Below are positions 41,293-49,642 of a stretch of 57,178 bases of DNA, piece by piece (position 1 is the first letter of the stretch; the number at the start of each line of letters is the position of its first letter). This stretch comes from W11650 sp041844915 (GTDB taxonomy: Bacteria; Bacillota; Clostridia; Lachnospirales; Vallitaleaceae). The notes below the pieces were generated by a model. That model searched no databases, was not told where the DNA came from, and worked only from the letters and a program-made list of their open reading frames with translations. The stretch covers positions 1 through 57,178 of the forward strand of contig JBGZBY010000044.1 in the NCBI GenBank assembly GCA_041844915.1, given 5' to 3'. The translations under genes and the position numbers were made by a program.

Positions 41293-42561
41293 ATGTTGAC
41301 AAATGCACCCAGAGGAACTTATGATCTCTACGGCGAGAAGCTGATTCGGACTGTAGAGCTGGAAAATACGATTCGCCGGTTATGCGCAGATTACGGTTAT
41401 TTTGAGATTCGCACGCCGGTATTTGAGCATACTGAGCTTTTTGCCCGCGGAATGGGCGAGGGGACGGACGTTGTGCAGAAAGAAATGTATACCTTTGAGG
41501 ACAAAAAGGGGAGATCCATCACTCTAAAGCCGGAGGGAACTGCCGGAGCAGTGCGGGCGTACCTGGAAAATAAGCTGTATGCCGAGGTACAACCAACGAA
41601 GCTGTTTTATATTACGCCGGCGTTTCGCTATGAAAAGCCGCAGGCCGGCAGATTAAGACAATTTCATCAATTTGGGGTAGAGCTGCTTGGCTCCGAACAG
41701 CCGCTGGCGGATGCCGAGGTGATTGCCTTGGGCTATCGGCTGTTGCAAAGGGTCGGCTTGGAAAAGGTGGTTTTGCATATCAACAGCTTGGGAGGCTCGG
41801 AATCGGCCTCCGCTTATAAAAAGGAGCTTTTGTACTTTCTGCATGGCCGACAGGATGAGCTTTGTCCGACCTGTCGGGAGAGAATGGAGAAAAATCCTTT
41901 GCGGGTGCTGGACTGTAAGGTAGAGAACTGCAAGGCTGTTGTCAAGGATGCACCGAAAATGCTGGATTATCTGGTGGAAAAGGATGCAGCTCATTTTGCC
42001 GAGGTCAGGGAGCTTTTGCAGGCGCTGGAGGTGCCTTTTGTGGTTGATTCTTCGATTGTGCGGGGATTGGATTACTATACGGGAACCGTTTTTGAATTTG
42101 TGTCGGAGGATATTGGAGCGCAGTCCACGATTTGCGGCGGTGGCAGATACGACCGACTGGTTGAGGAAATCGGCGGAGCGGCAACACCAGCAGTTGGCTT
42201 TGGAGTAGGAATTGAACGCCTGCTGATGACTATGGAGGCAGAGCGGAAGCTGGAGGAGAAGGCTCCGGCATGCGATCTGTTTATCGGCTATATGGGCGAG
42301 CCGGCGAAAAAGGAGGCGGTTCGTCTGGTTAGCCAGTTTAGAGAGAAGCATATTTCCGCAGTTTTAGATTTAAACGCCCGTTCAGTAAAAGCCCAGATGA
42401 AATACGCCAATAAAATAGGCGCTCGGTATGCCTTCGTCTTAGGAGAGGCTGAGATAGAAAGCGGACGGATTAAATTAAAAAATATGGAAAGCGGTGAGGA
42501 GCAGACGATTGCGCTTGCCGAGCTGGAGGTTTATATTTCCAAAGAAAGGCATTTCCAATAA
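41293..42561 (+). CDS. hisS: Histidyl-tRNA synthetase
   Basis: This 422-residue class II enzyme charges tRNA-His. Motif 1 and the histidine loop are present: P-R-G-T-Y-D-L-Y (7-14), F-E-H-T-E-L-F-A-R-G (about 43), T-L-K-P-E-G-T-A-G-A-V-R-A (motif 2 region, about 77), F-R-Y-E-K-P-Q-A-G-R (about 115), R-G-L-D-Y-Y-T-G-T-V-F-E (HisA, about 256) and G-F-G-V-G-I-E-R-L (motif 3, about 300). The C-terminal domain binds the anticodon. GAGGAAAG lies before the ATG. No T-box is visible upstream. Confidence 0.96.
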   Translation: MLTNAPRGTYDLYGEKLIRTVELENTIRRLCADYGYFEIRTPVFEHTELFARGMGEGTDVVQKEMYTFEDKKGRSITLKPEGTAGAVRAYLENKLYAEVQPTKLFYITPAFRYEKPQAGRLRQFHQFGVELLGSEQPLADAEVIALGYRLLQRVGLEKVVLHINSLGGSESASAYKKELLYFLHGRQDELCPTCRERMEKNPLRVLDCKVENCKAVVKDAPKMLDYLVEKDAAHFAEVRELLQALEVPFVVDSSIVRGLDYYTGTVFEFVSEDIGAQSTICGGGRYDRLVEEIGGAATPAVGFGVGIERLLMTMEAERKLEEKAPACDLFIGYMGEPAKKEAVRLVSQFREKHISAVLDLNARSVKAQMKYANKIGARYAFVLGEAEIESGRIKLKNMESGEEQTIALAELEVYISKERHFQ

Positions 42562-42579
42562 AAGCTTTTTCCGGAGCCT

Positions 42580-42746
42580 ATGAAAGAAGGGCAATAAGAA
42601 AATATGCTGCTAATTAGTGGCTTTAGAGGGGCTTTCGAGTTGGGAAGTCGTCTTCCGCTGAAAGACGGTATCTCCAAGACTTTGTCCAGAACTTATAAGA
42701 AAAGGGAAGATAAGCGGATATGCTGCTGATTAGCGGCTTTGAAACG
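42580..42746. repeat. Two diverged tandem copies of a ~50-bp unit between hisS and aspS
   Basis: Segments at about 42580-42630 and 42692-42746 share ATATGCTGCT-ATTAG-GGCTTT with a few changes (offset 116). The rest of the 439-bp hisS-aspS spacer (42562-43000) is A/G-rich and shows no gene, T-box or clear terminator. Confidence 0.7.
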
Positions 42747-43000
42747 TTCTTTTTTATTTTGGAAAAGAATATGCCCAAGAAGGAGTTTGGAATTTTCCCT
42801 GAGAAGTGAGCAGAGGGAATGGCGGTCGAAAAGGGAAAGGCTAAAAGAAATTTAAAGAAAATGCCGAAAATATTTATAACTGTTTGGATAAAATAAAGGC
42901 AATTTCGAAGGACGGAGAAAGCAGAAATATAAAGCGAGAAATATGGAAAACAACGCGTTGATAGAAAAAAATAATTAATAGCGGAAAGTGAGGAGCTGAA

Positions 43001-44797
43001 ATGAATGAATCAATGGCAGGCATGAAAAGAACGCATTATGCCGCAGAGCTAAGCATGAGCAATGCAAATGAGAAAGTGACGGTTATGGGCTGGGTGCAAA
43101 AGCGCCGCAATCTGGGAAGTGTGATTTTTCTTGATATCCGAGATCGAAGCGGTCTGATTCAGGTGTTTTTGGACGAGCCTGTGCTGGGACCGGAGGATTT
43201 TGCAAAAGGCGAAAGACTGCGGGCGGAATTTGTCGTGGCGGTGGAGGGCGTGGTGCAGCGTCGCGGCGACGGAGGAGTTAATCCGAATCTAAAAACCGGA
43301 GAGATTGAGATTCGAGCGACGGCCTTGCGGATATTAAATCATGCGGAAACGCCACCATTTCATATTGAAGACGATGTCAATGCCAAAGAAGATCTGCGCC
43401 TGAAATACCGCTATTTGGACTTGCGTCGTCCAGTATTACAAAAAAATCTGATTTTGCGGCATAAGGTAACGACCGCAGCTCGGCAATTTTTAGACAAAGA
43501 AGGATTTTTGGAGATTGAAACACCAATGTTGACCCGCTCTACACCGGAGGGAGCCAGAGATTATCTGGTGCCGAGCCGCATCAATCAGGGGATGTTTTAT
43601 GCGCTGCCGCAGTCGCCACAAATTTTTAAGCAGCTTTTGATGCTTTCTGGATATGATCGCTATATGCAGATCGCCAAGTGCTTTCGGGATGAGGATTTGC
43701 GGGCGGACAGGCAGCCGGAGTTTACGCAGATTGATATGGAGCTTAGCTTTGTAAACCAAGAGGATATTCTGGATTTAAACGAGCGCCTGCTGCAATATAT
43801 CTTTAAGCAGGTCATGGATATGGAGCTTTCTCTTCCCTTTAAGCGGATTACCTATAAAGAGGCAATGGAGCGTTTCGGCTCGGATAAGCCGGATATGCGC
43901 TTTGGGCTGGAGTTGAAGGATTTGGCGGAGCTGGCGGCAGGCTGTGGCTTTTCTGTTTTTGCGGATACGATAAAGAGCGGCGGAAGTGTGCGCGCCATCA
44001 ATGCCAAGGGAATGGCGGAGCTGCCGAGAAAGCAAATTGATGCCTTGACCGAGCTTTGTAAATATCATGGCGCCAAGGGAATGGCATATTTGGCGGTCAA
44101 GGACGGAGAGGTAAAATCTTCGTTTGCTAAATTTTTAACAGAAACAGAGATTCAAAAGCTCTTGCAGCTGACGGAGGCAGAGGACGGCGATTTGATTTTG
44201 GCGGTTGCCGATAAAGAGGAAGTTGTATTTAAGGTTTTGGGCGAGCTGCGTTTGGAGATTGCCCGCAGATTGAACTATTTGGATAAAAATGTTTACGACT
44301 TTGTTTGGGTTACGGAATTCCCGCTGTTGGAATGGAGTGAGGAGCAGGGACGCTATATGGCGAAACATCATCCCTTTACCACGCCGATGGAGGAGGATAT
44401 CCCGCTGCTGGATACCGATCCCGGCAAGGTTAGAGCAGTGGCTTATGATATTTGCTTAAACGGCAATGAATTGGGCGGCGGCAGCCTTAGAATTTATCAT
44501 CGCCATTTACAGGAAAAAATGTTTGAAGCTTTGGGCTTTTCCAAAGAGGAGGCCTATGAGCGCTTTGGCTTTTTGCTGGACGCTTTTCAATATGGCGTGC
44601 CGCCACATGGCGGTCTGGCGTTCGGGCTTGACCGTATGGTTATGCTGATGGCCAAGGCGGATTCGATTAGGGAGGTTATTGCGTTTCCGAAGGTCAAGGA
44701 CGCTTCTGATCCGATGTCGGACGCGCCGAATATTGTCGAAGAAAAGCAGCTGAGAGAGCTGGGAATTCAGGTGATTAAGCCGGAAGGAGAAAAATAA
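43001..44797 (+). CDS. aspS: Aspartyl-tRNA synthetase
   Basis: This 598-residue class II enzyme charges tRNA-Asp. It has an N-terminal OB-fold anticodon domain (G-W-V-Q-K-R-R-N, about 31) and a catalytic domain with F-R-D-E-D-L-R-A-D-R-Q-P-E-F-T-Q (motif 2, about 229). The inserted bacterial GAD domain is at about 300-420, and motif 3 is at G-L-A-F-G-L-D-R (about 545). Length fits the bacterial type. AGGAG lies 7 nt before the ATG. A terminator follows directly. Confidence 0.96.
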   Translation: MNESMAGMKRTHYAAELSMSNANEKVTVMGWVQKRRNLGSVIFLDIRDRSGLIQVFLDEPVLGPEDFAKGERLRAEFVVAVEGVVQRRGDGGVNPNLKTGEIEIRATALRILNHAETPPFHIEDDVNAKEDLRLKYRYLDLRRPVLQKNLILRHKVTTAARQFLDKEGFLEIETPMLTRSTPEGARDYLVPSRINQGMFYALPQSPQIFKQLLMLSGYDRYMQIAKCFRDEDLRADRQPEFTQIDMELSFVNQEDILDLNERLLQYIFKQVMDMELSLPFKRITYKEAMERFGSDKPDMRFGLELKDLAELAAGCGFSVFADTIKSGGSVRAINAKGMAELPRKQIDALTELCKYHGAKGMAYLAVKDGEVKSSFAKFLTETEIQKLLQLTEAEDGDLILAVADKEEVVFKVLGELRLEIARRLNYLDKNVYDFVWVTEFPLLEWSEEQGRYMAKHHPFTTPMEEDIPLLDTDPGKVRAVAYDICLNGNELGGGSLRIYHRHLQEKMFEALGFSKEEAYERFGFLLDAFQYGVPPHGGLAFGLDRMVMLMAKADSIREVIAFPKVKDASDPMSDAPNIVEEKQLRELGIQVIKPEGEK

Positions 44798-44832
44798 CAG
44801 ATCCGCGGAGAATACCGCTGGACTCAAAAGCC

Positions 44833-44868
44833 AAAAAACCCTTGGAGGAAAAGCCTTCAGGGGTTTTT
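44833..44868 (+). terminator. Terminator of aspS
   Basis: AAAAAACCC-tt-GG...CC-tt-CAGGGGTTTTT forms an interrupted stem with a T5 run, 35 nt after the stop. Confidence 0.8.
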
Positions 44869-44978
44869 ACTATTGCACTCGGCGGCACAGGAAAAAAATG
44901 CTCGATCCGAAAAATAGAGGTTGACGGTACTTCAAAAAATTGATATATTTGATTTAAAAATTAAATTGGAGGAATACG

Positions 44979-45245
44979 ATGCGACATTTTCATTGGAATG
45001 TTTCAGTGTGAAAAGCAAGAGCAAGGCGAAAAAAGAGGCTTTGGAAGAGCAAGGAGCTGGCGGAGGCGATTTGCAGAGAAATCTACTCTTTGAATATTGA
45101 AAACAGAGAAGCCGAAGGCGGTATCTTGACGGTCAGCATCGGGGTGGCGATAGCCGAAAGACTGGAGCCGAGCCGAAAGTCGGAGATAATGAGACTTGCC
45201 AATCCCTATATGCGGCGAAAAAGCAAGGAAAAAACCGGGCGGTGA
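44979..45245 (+). pseudogene. Remnant of a GGDEF (diguanylate cyclase) gene
   Basis: A GGAGG ribosome binding site and ATG at 44979 open a frame that meets an in-frame TGA at 45009-45011. It then continues for 77 codons to a TGA at 45243. The continuation reads K-E-L-A-E-A-I-C-R-E-I, then G-I-L-T-V-S-I-G-V-A and, near the end, L-A-N-P-Y-M-R-R-K-S-K. That is the end of a GGDEF domain (T-V-S-I-G-V-A followed by A-D/N-x-x-(L/M)-x-x-x-K). The GG(D/E)EF active site and most of the domain are missing, so it cannot make c-di-GMP. Rest of the 44798-45417 spacer: the aspS terminator and the arcA promoter. Confidence 0.7.
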
Positions 45246-45282
45246 TATGCAGTGTGGACGCGAATCTTTAAGTAAAAACCTC

Positions 45283-45311
45283 TGTTCAAAAATAAAAAAA
45301 TATGCTACAAT
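45283..45311 (+). promoter_or_regulatory. Probable promoter of arcA
   Basis: TACAAT (45306-45311) has an extended -10 TG at 45303-45304. The -35 is weak (TGTTCA at 45283, 17-bp spacer). An ArgR box was not recognised. Confidence 0.5.
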
Positions 45312-45417
45312 AGAGCAGTCTGTATAATATGGGCTGCTTTATGCATTTAAATTTAGTGAAACTGCTTTGCTAAAAGGAGTGTATGGTGTCGCAGAGAAAA
45401 GCGAACAGGAGGATATT

Positions 45418-46647
45418 ATGTCGATTCAAGTAAAAAGTGAAATCGGGAAGCTGAAAAAGGTGCTGCTTCACCGTCCCGGCAAGGAGCTGGAGCATCTGGT
45501 GCCGGGAGATCTGGAACGGCTGCTGTTTGATGATATTCCGTATCTGAAAACCGCTCAGAGCGAGCATGACTGCTTTGCGGAAATGATGAAGGCCGAAGGG
45601 GTGGAGGTCGTCTATTTGGAAGATCTGGCAGCGGAGGTTCTGAAGGCGCAACCGGAGAAAAAAAGCTGGTTTGTCCGGCAATTTATTGCTGAGGGCAATG
45701 GCAGCGATGAAAAAATCAGGGAATATTTGTTTTCCTATCTTAGCGAGATTGCCGATGAAAAGGAGCTGGTTCTAAAGATGATGGCTGGTGTTCGGGTAGC
45801 GGAGCTGGGCATCAAGACGGATCGCCCGCTGGCAAGCCTAGTCAAAGCAGTCAGCCAGTTTGTGCTGGATCCAATTCCAAACCTTTATTTTACCAGAGAT
45901 CCCTTTGCTTGTATCGGTAACGGAGTCAGCCTTAACAGCATGTATTCTCGGACACGGCGGCGAGAAACTCTTTTTGGCAAACTGATTTTGGAAAATCATC
46001 CGGATTTTAAGGAGAGGCTTCCGTTTTACTATAAAAGAGAGTATCCATATGCCATTGAAGGCGGCGATATACTAAATCTCAGCAATAAGGTGCTGGCGGT
46101 CGGCATATCCCAGAGAACGACGGCGGAGGCTATCGAGCAGCTGGCTCAAAATATTTTTGCTGATGAAAATTCGGAGATCGAAACAATATTGGCGTTGGTG
46201 ATTCCGGCAGTTCGAGCGTTTATGCATTTGGATACGGTCTGCACGCAGGTCGATTATGATAAGTTTACCATTCATCCCGGGATTTTGGGAACCCTTCGGA
46301 TCTTTGAGATACGGAAGGGAGAAGGCTTGGGAAATTTGCGGGTCAGGGAAATGAGCACAACGCTGGAAAGTGCATTGGCGCAGCATTTGCAGCTGGATAG
46401 TGTGGAACTGATTCAATGCGGGGGGAAGGATATGATTGCGTCCGAGAGGGAGCAGTGGAATGACGGCTCCAATACCTTATGCATTGAGCCGGGCAAAGTA
46501 ATTGTGTATGACCGGAATTATGTGACGAATGAGATTTTTAGAGAAAAGGGAATAAAGGTGCTGGAAATGACCAGCTCGGAGCTTTCGCGGGGCAGAGGCG
46601 GCCCGCGCTGCATGAGTATGCCTTTGGTGCGAGAGAATATATGGTGA
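45418..46647 (+). CDS. arcA: Arginine deiminase
   Basis: This 409-residue enzyme hydrolyses arginine to citrulline and ammonia, the first step of the energy-yielding deiminase pathway. Recognisable motifs are F-T-R-D-P-F-A (about 154), E-G-G-D (about 211) and H-L-D-T-V (about 265), and the nucleophilic Cys is in R-G-G-P-R-C-M-S-M-P (about 399). AGGAGG at 45407-45412 identifies ATG 45418; longer frame starts lack a site. Ornithine carbamoyltransferase and carbamate kinase, needed to finish the pathway, are not in the window. Confidence 0.95.
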   Translation: MSIQVKSEIGKLKKVLLHRPGKELEHLVPGDLERLLFDDIPYLKTAQSEHDCFAEMMKAEGVEVVYLEDLAAEVLKAQPEKKSWFVRQFIAEGNGSDEKIREYLFSYLSEIADEKELVLKMMAGVRVAELGIKTDRPLASLVKAVSQFVLDPIPNLYFTRDPFACIGNGVSLNSMYSRTRRRETLFGKLILENHPDFKERLPFYYKREYPYAIEGGDILNLSNKVLAVGISQRTTAEAIEQLAQNIFADENSEIETILALVIPAVRAFMHLDTVCTQVDYDKFTIHPGILGTLRIFEIRKGEGLGNLRVREMSTTLESALAQHLQLDSVELIQCGGKDMIASEREQWNDGSNTLCIEPGKVIVYDRNYVTNEIFREKGIKVLEMTSSELSRGRGGPRCMSMPLVRENIW

Positions 46648-46648
46648 G

Positions 46649-46680
46649 AGCTTCCGGCCGGCGGAGCTTTTCTCTTTTTC
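46649..46680 (+). terminator. Terminator of arcA
   Basis: AGCT-t-CCG pairs with CGG-AGCT over a 5-nt loop, followed by TTTTCTCTTTTT, right after the stop codon. Confidence 0.75.
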
Positions 46681-46687
46681 CGCTGTT

Positions 46688-46824
46688 CTTTTGCGATGTT
46701 TTCCTTCTGCAATGCTTTTGAAGCGAAGGCTTAAAAAGGCGCCGAGGACGGAACGATTTTTTGCTTTCGCTGTCCTTCCCTTTAGCAACGCGTTTGAAGC
46801 AAAGGCGTAAGGAAGTACCGAAAA
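46688..46824. repeat. Two diverged tandem copies of a ~60-bp unit
   Basis: Segments around 46717 and 46793 share the pattern GCAA-GC-TTTGAAGC-AAGGC-TAA with an offset of 76 bp. They lie between the convergent arcA and proS genes. Open frames here are repeat by-products. Confidence 0.65.
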
Positions 46825-46916
46825 TAGAGGATTCGGATACAAAAAATAAAACCGAGGGGCGGTTAAAAGCAGGAGGCTCTCGATGCCTTTGGCGTTGTTG
46901 CAGAAGAGGAAATGGC

Positions 46917-48620
46917 TTAAAGAAATGATTTGATTTCCTGCAATACACGATCCATGGGAATTTCAGCTTTTATCGTTTTATCACGGGAGCTGATCTCAAT
47001 GATACCCTGCGCCAAATTACGCGGACTGACAATCACTCGAAGCGGTACGCCCAGCAGATCGGCGTCGGCAAACATCACGCCGGCGCTGACTAGGCGATCG
47101 TCATAGATTATTTCAATACCGTCGTTTTGCCATTCCTCATAGAGCTTATCAGCGAAGTTTTTGACCTCGGCGTGATCAGCTCGGACGGCGCATAGATGAA
47201 CCTGCCATGGAGCGATTGCCTTGGGCCAGATAGGGCCATGCTCGTCATGACGAGCTTCGCAGACAGCGGCGGCAAGGCGGCCAACGCCAATCCCGTAGCA
47301 GCCCATGATAGGAGTTTGCAGATCTCCGTCCTTATCGGTATAGGTCATATTCATGGATCTTGTGTACTTATTTCCCAGCTGAAAAATATTTCCTACCTCA
47401 ATTCCGCGAGAAACCTGGATTGCCTTTTTCCCGCATTTTGGGCAAATGCCTCCGCTTTGAATTTTGGCAAAATCATGATATTGCGCGTCGGGCACATCTC
47501 TTTGCATGTCCAGCCCTTTGTAATGGTACTGCGCTTGGTTGGCGCCACAGAGCAGATTGTTTCTGCCGGATAGGGAATTGTCATATAAAATCGTAAGGCT
47601 CTCCTTGGCTGAAAGCCCCACCGGACCGATAAAGCCGGCATTTAGACCGCAATCCTCCGTGATGACCGCCGGATACAGAGGCGTGCCCAAGTAATTGACC
47701 AGCTTGGTTTCACTGATTTCCAGATCGCCGCGGATAAAAACAACCACATAGCTGTCGTCGGAAGTCTGCTGATAGACGACAGCCTTGCAGGAATTGCAGG
47801 ATGCTTCGTTAAGAAAGCGGCAGACATCCTCTATCGTATGGACATTGGGGGTATATACCTGTTCTAGTGGCAGAGGATTGCTTTCTCCTGCTATATCCGA
47901 GATATTTTCGGCAGCTTCCATATTGGCACGAAAATCGCACTCCTCACAAAGGACGACAGAGTCCTCGCCGACAGGAGTGAGCAGCATAAATTCATGAGAA
48001 ATGCTGCCGCCCATCATACCGGAGTCAGAAGCGACCGACACGACCTCCGGAATGCCGACTCTGGCAAAAATGCGCTCATAGGCATGATGACATTTTTGAT
48101 AATATTGCTCTAGGTCCTCCTGTGTGGTATGAAAAGAATAAGCGTCCTTCATAGTAAATTCCCGTACCCGAATTAGGCCGGCTCTGGGGCGGGCTTCATC
48201 CCGAAATTTTGTCTGGATTTGAAAGATCATAAAAGGGTATTTGGCGTAGCTCTGCGCATAATCCCGCACCAAATGAACCGCCGCTTCCTCGTGAGTCATG
48301 CCGAGTACCAGCTTGGAATGATTTCGATCGGTAAAGCGCAGCAATTCTTCACCGACGCTCTCATATCGGCCGGATTCTTCCCATAAGGAGGCGGGAAGCG
48401 CTACCGGAAATAAAACCTCTTGACCGTCGATTCGTTCCATCTCCTCTCGGATGATTTGTTCGATTTTGCGGGTAATTCTTTTAAGCGGCAAATACGAGGA
48501 ATAAATACCGTTTGCAACATATTTGATATATCCGCCCTTAATCATAATGGCATGGCTGTCAATTACACAGTCTGCCGGCCTTTCCTTAAAACGATCGCCG
48601 ACTAATTTTTCCAGCTTCAT
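46917..48620 (-). CDS. proS: Prolyl-tRNA synthetase (bacterial type with editing domain)
   Basis: This 567-residue class II enzyme charges tRNA-Pro. T-H-E-E-A-A (about 108), F-R-D-E-A-R-P-R-A-G-L-I-R-V-R-E-F (about 140) and G-I-G-V-G-R (about 446) are class II motifs. The inserted editing domain (about 230-395) clears mischarged alanine and is diagnostic of the long bacterial ProRS. The C-terminal domain binds the anticodon. AAGGAGG lies before the ATG. It is transcribed away from the methionine T-box leader, with its own promoter. Confidence 0.95.
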   Translation of the reverse strand: MKLEKLVGDRFKERPADCVIDSHAIMIKGGYIKYVANGIYSSYLPLKRITRKIEQIIREEMERIDGQEVLFPVALPASLWEESGRYESVGEELLRFTDRNHSKLVLGMTHEEAAVHLVRDYAQSYAKYPFMIFQIQTKFRDEARPRAGLIRVREFTMKDAYSFHTTQEDLEQYYQKCHHAYERIFARVGIPEVVSVASDSGMMGGSISHEFMLLTPVGEDSVVLCEECDFRANMEAAENISDIAGESNPLPLEQVYTPNVHTIEDVCRFLNEASCNSCKAVVYQQTSDDSYVVVFIRGDLEISETKLVNYLGTPLYPAVITEDCGLNAGFIGPVGLSAKESLTILYDNSLSGRNNLLCGANQAQYHYKGLDMQRDVPDAQYHDFAKIQSGGICPKCGKKAIQVSRGIEVGNIFQLGNKYTRSMNMTYTDKDGDLQTPIMGCYGIGVGRLAAAVCEARHDEHGPIWPKAIAPWQVHLCAVRADHAEVKNFADKLYEEWQNDGIEIIYDDRLVSAGVMFADADLLGVPLRVIVSPRNLAQGIIEISSRDKTIKAEIPMDRVLQEIKSFL

Positions 48621-48718
48621 AATTTCCTCCTTAACAGAAAAAGGCTCAAATCATAGACTGGACGCATGCTTTTAAGCCCTTGGTAAATTCTGATTTAGTT
48701 TTTTTATATATCCTGAAT

Positions 48719-48747
48719 ATCATATCATAAACGCCAAAACCTGGCAA
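48719..48747 (-). promoter_or_regulatory. Promoter of proS
   Basis: On the minus strand TTGCCA (48742-48747) and TATGAT (48719-48724) have a 17-bp spacer. The leader of about 90 nt contains no T-box sequence. Confidence 0.7.
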
Positions 48748-48942
48748 CGAAAAAAATTGACGTCATATAGAGGGCAAAGCCTGACGACAGGAAATTCAAG
48801 GGATTTGACTTTTTGGAGAGGATTGCATGGAGGTCTGTCGCCTGTTAAAATGCTGAAAATTCAGTTGAAATAGGAGAAATAAAAAAGAAAATCTCGATTT
48901 TCTTTCGACAAAAAAATAACTTCTTTTTTCTAAAAAAAGCTA

Positions 48943-48971
48943 TTGACAGATTGATTTTTTTTCAGTATAAT
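48943..48971 (+). promoter_or_regulatory. Consensus promoter of the methionine operon
   Basis: TTGACA (48943-48948) and TATAAT (48966-48971) are separated by 17 bp, a perfect match. It drives the T-box leader. Confidence 0.85.
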
Positions 48972-48977
48972 TCAGAC

Positions 48978-49251
48978 CATTACAAACAGCAAACAAAATA
49001 TGTCAAAAACGATGATAAGAATAGTAATTCTTTGAAGGCGGTAACAGAGAGTCTGCGCTTGGTGAAAGCAGAACCGAGATAAAAGAACGAAGATGGCCTT
49101 TGAGTTGCATATCCGATAGGTAGGGTATGCCGGGACTCGCCCGTTAAAGCGATAGAGTATGTTTGTACTCGAAGAGGTATCAACCGTGAGGTTGATATGA
49201 ATTAAGGTGGTATCACGAGCTAATCGTCCTTTGCGGATGATTAGCTTTTTT
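48978..49251 (+). promoter_or_regulatory. T-box riboswitch, predicted specificity Met
   Basis: Typical T-box elements appear in order: AGTA of the specifier-domain loop E (49023-49026), CAGAGAG, GGTGAAAGC, the specifier region, the TGGTATCACGAGC antiterminator (from 49208) and a terminator hairpin. TTCTTT (49028-49033) pairs with AAAGAA (49082-49087), then C-GAA-G leads to the specifier ATG at 49093-49095 followed by a purine. Aligned base by base with the B. subtilis glyQS leader, ATG falls on the GGC specifier. The bulge is TGGT, which pairs with an ACCA tRNA end as in elongator tRNA-Met. Uncharged tRNA-Met would favour antitermination and thus uptake. Confidence 0.92.
49219..49251 (+). terminator. 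T-box-controlled terminator
   Basis: GCTAATCGTCC (49219-49229) pairs with GGATGATTAGC (49235-49245) with one mismatch, followed by T6. It shares bases with the antiterminator. Confidence 0.88.
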
Positions 49252-49260
49252 GTTATGTAA

Positions 49261-49572
49261 GCTCGGCCAAGCGACCGAGCCGAAAGGCAGGCAAGCCTGC
49301 CGAGAGGGGAGGTCATTTGGCCGACTTGTGGCATGAGCGGAGCAAAGCGAAGCGAATGCCATAAGCGCCAGCGAAGCGGGCGGCTTAGATAAGAGAGAGC
49401 TCGGCCAAGCGACCGAGCCGAAAGGCAGGCAAGCCTGCCGAGAGGGGAGGTCATTTGGCCGACTTGTGGTGGAAGGAGCAAAGCGAAGCGAATGCCATAA
49501 GCGCCAGCGAAGCGGGCGGCTTAGATAAGAGAGAGCTCGGCCAAGCGACCGAGCCGAGAGGCAGGCAAGCCT
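49261..49572. repeat. 2.3 tandem copies of a 136-138-bp GC-rich unit
   Basis: Units start at 49261, 49399 and 49535. Each begins with GCTCGG-ccaagcga-CCGAGC, a hairpin, followed by GGCAGGC-aa-GCCTGCC, a second hairpin. It then continues with GGGGAGGTCATTTGGCC and AAAGCGAAGCGAATGCC. Copies 1 and 2 differ near 49330/49470 (GGCATGAGCGG against GGTGGAAGG). Copy 3 stops after about 38 bp. The array lies in the leader between the T-box terminator and the first gene. Minus-strand frames through it read repeated S-A-R-S-L-G-R and are not credible genes. Confidence 0.9.
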
Positions 49573-49642
49573 TAACTTCAACTTAGGGAAAAAACAAAAG
49601 CAGTAAAATCAGATAGGATTGGATAGAATCAGGAGGGAAAAA

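Noticed and set aside
42562..43000. T-box for aspS
   Set aside because: No GGTGG-type T-box sequence, specifier loop or terminator was found in the spacer.
49261..49572. Possible CRISPR array
   Set aside because: Units of about 137 bp are contiguous, without unique spacers, and there are no cas genes.
48972..49581. Minus-strand open frames of 169 and 122 codons over the T-box and repeat array
   Set aside because: They read S-A-R-S-L-G-R repeats from the tandem array and cross a clear T-box leader on the other strand.
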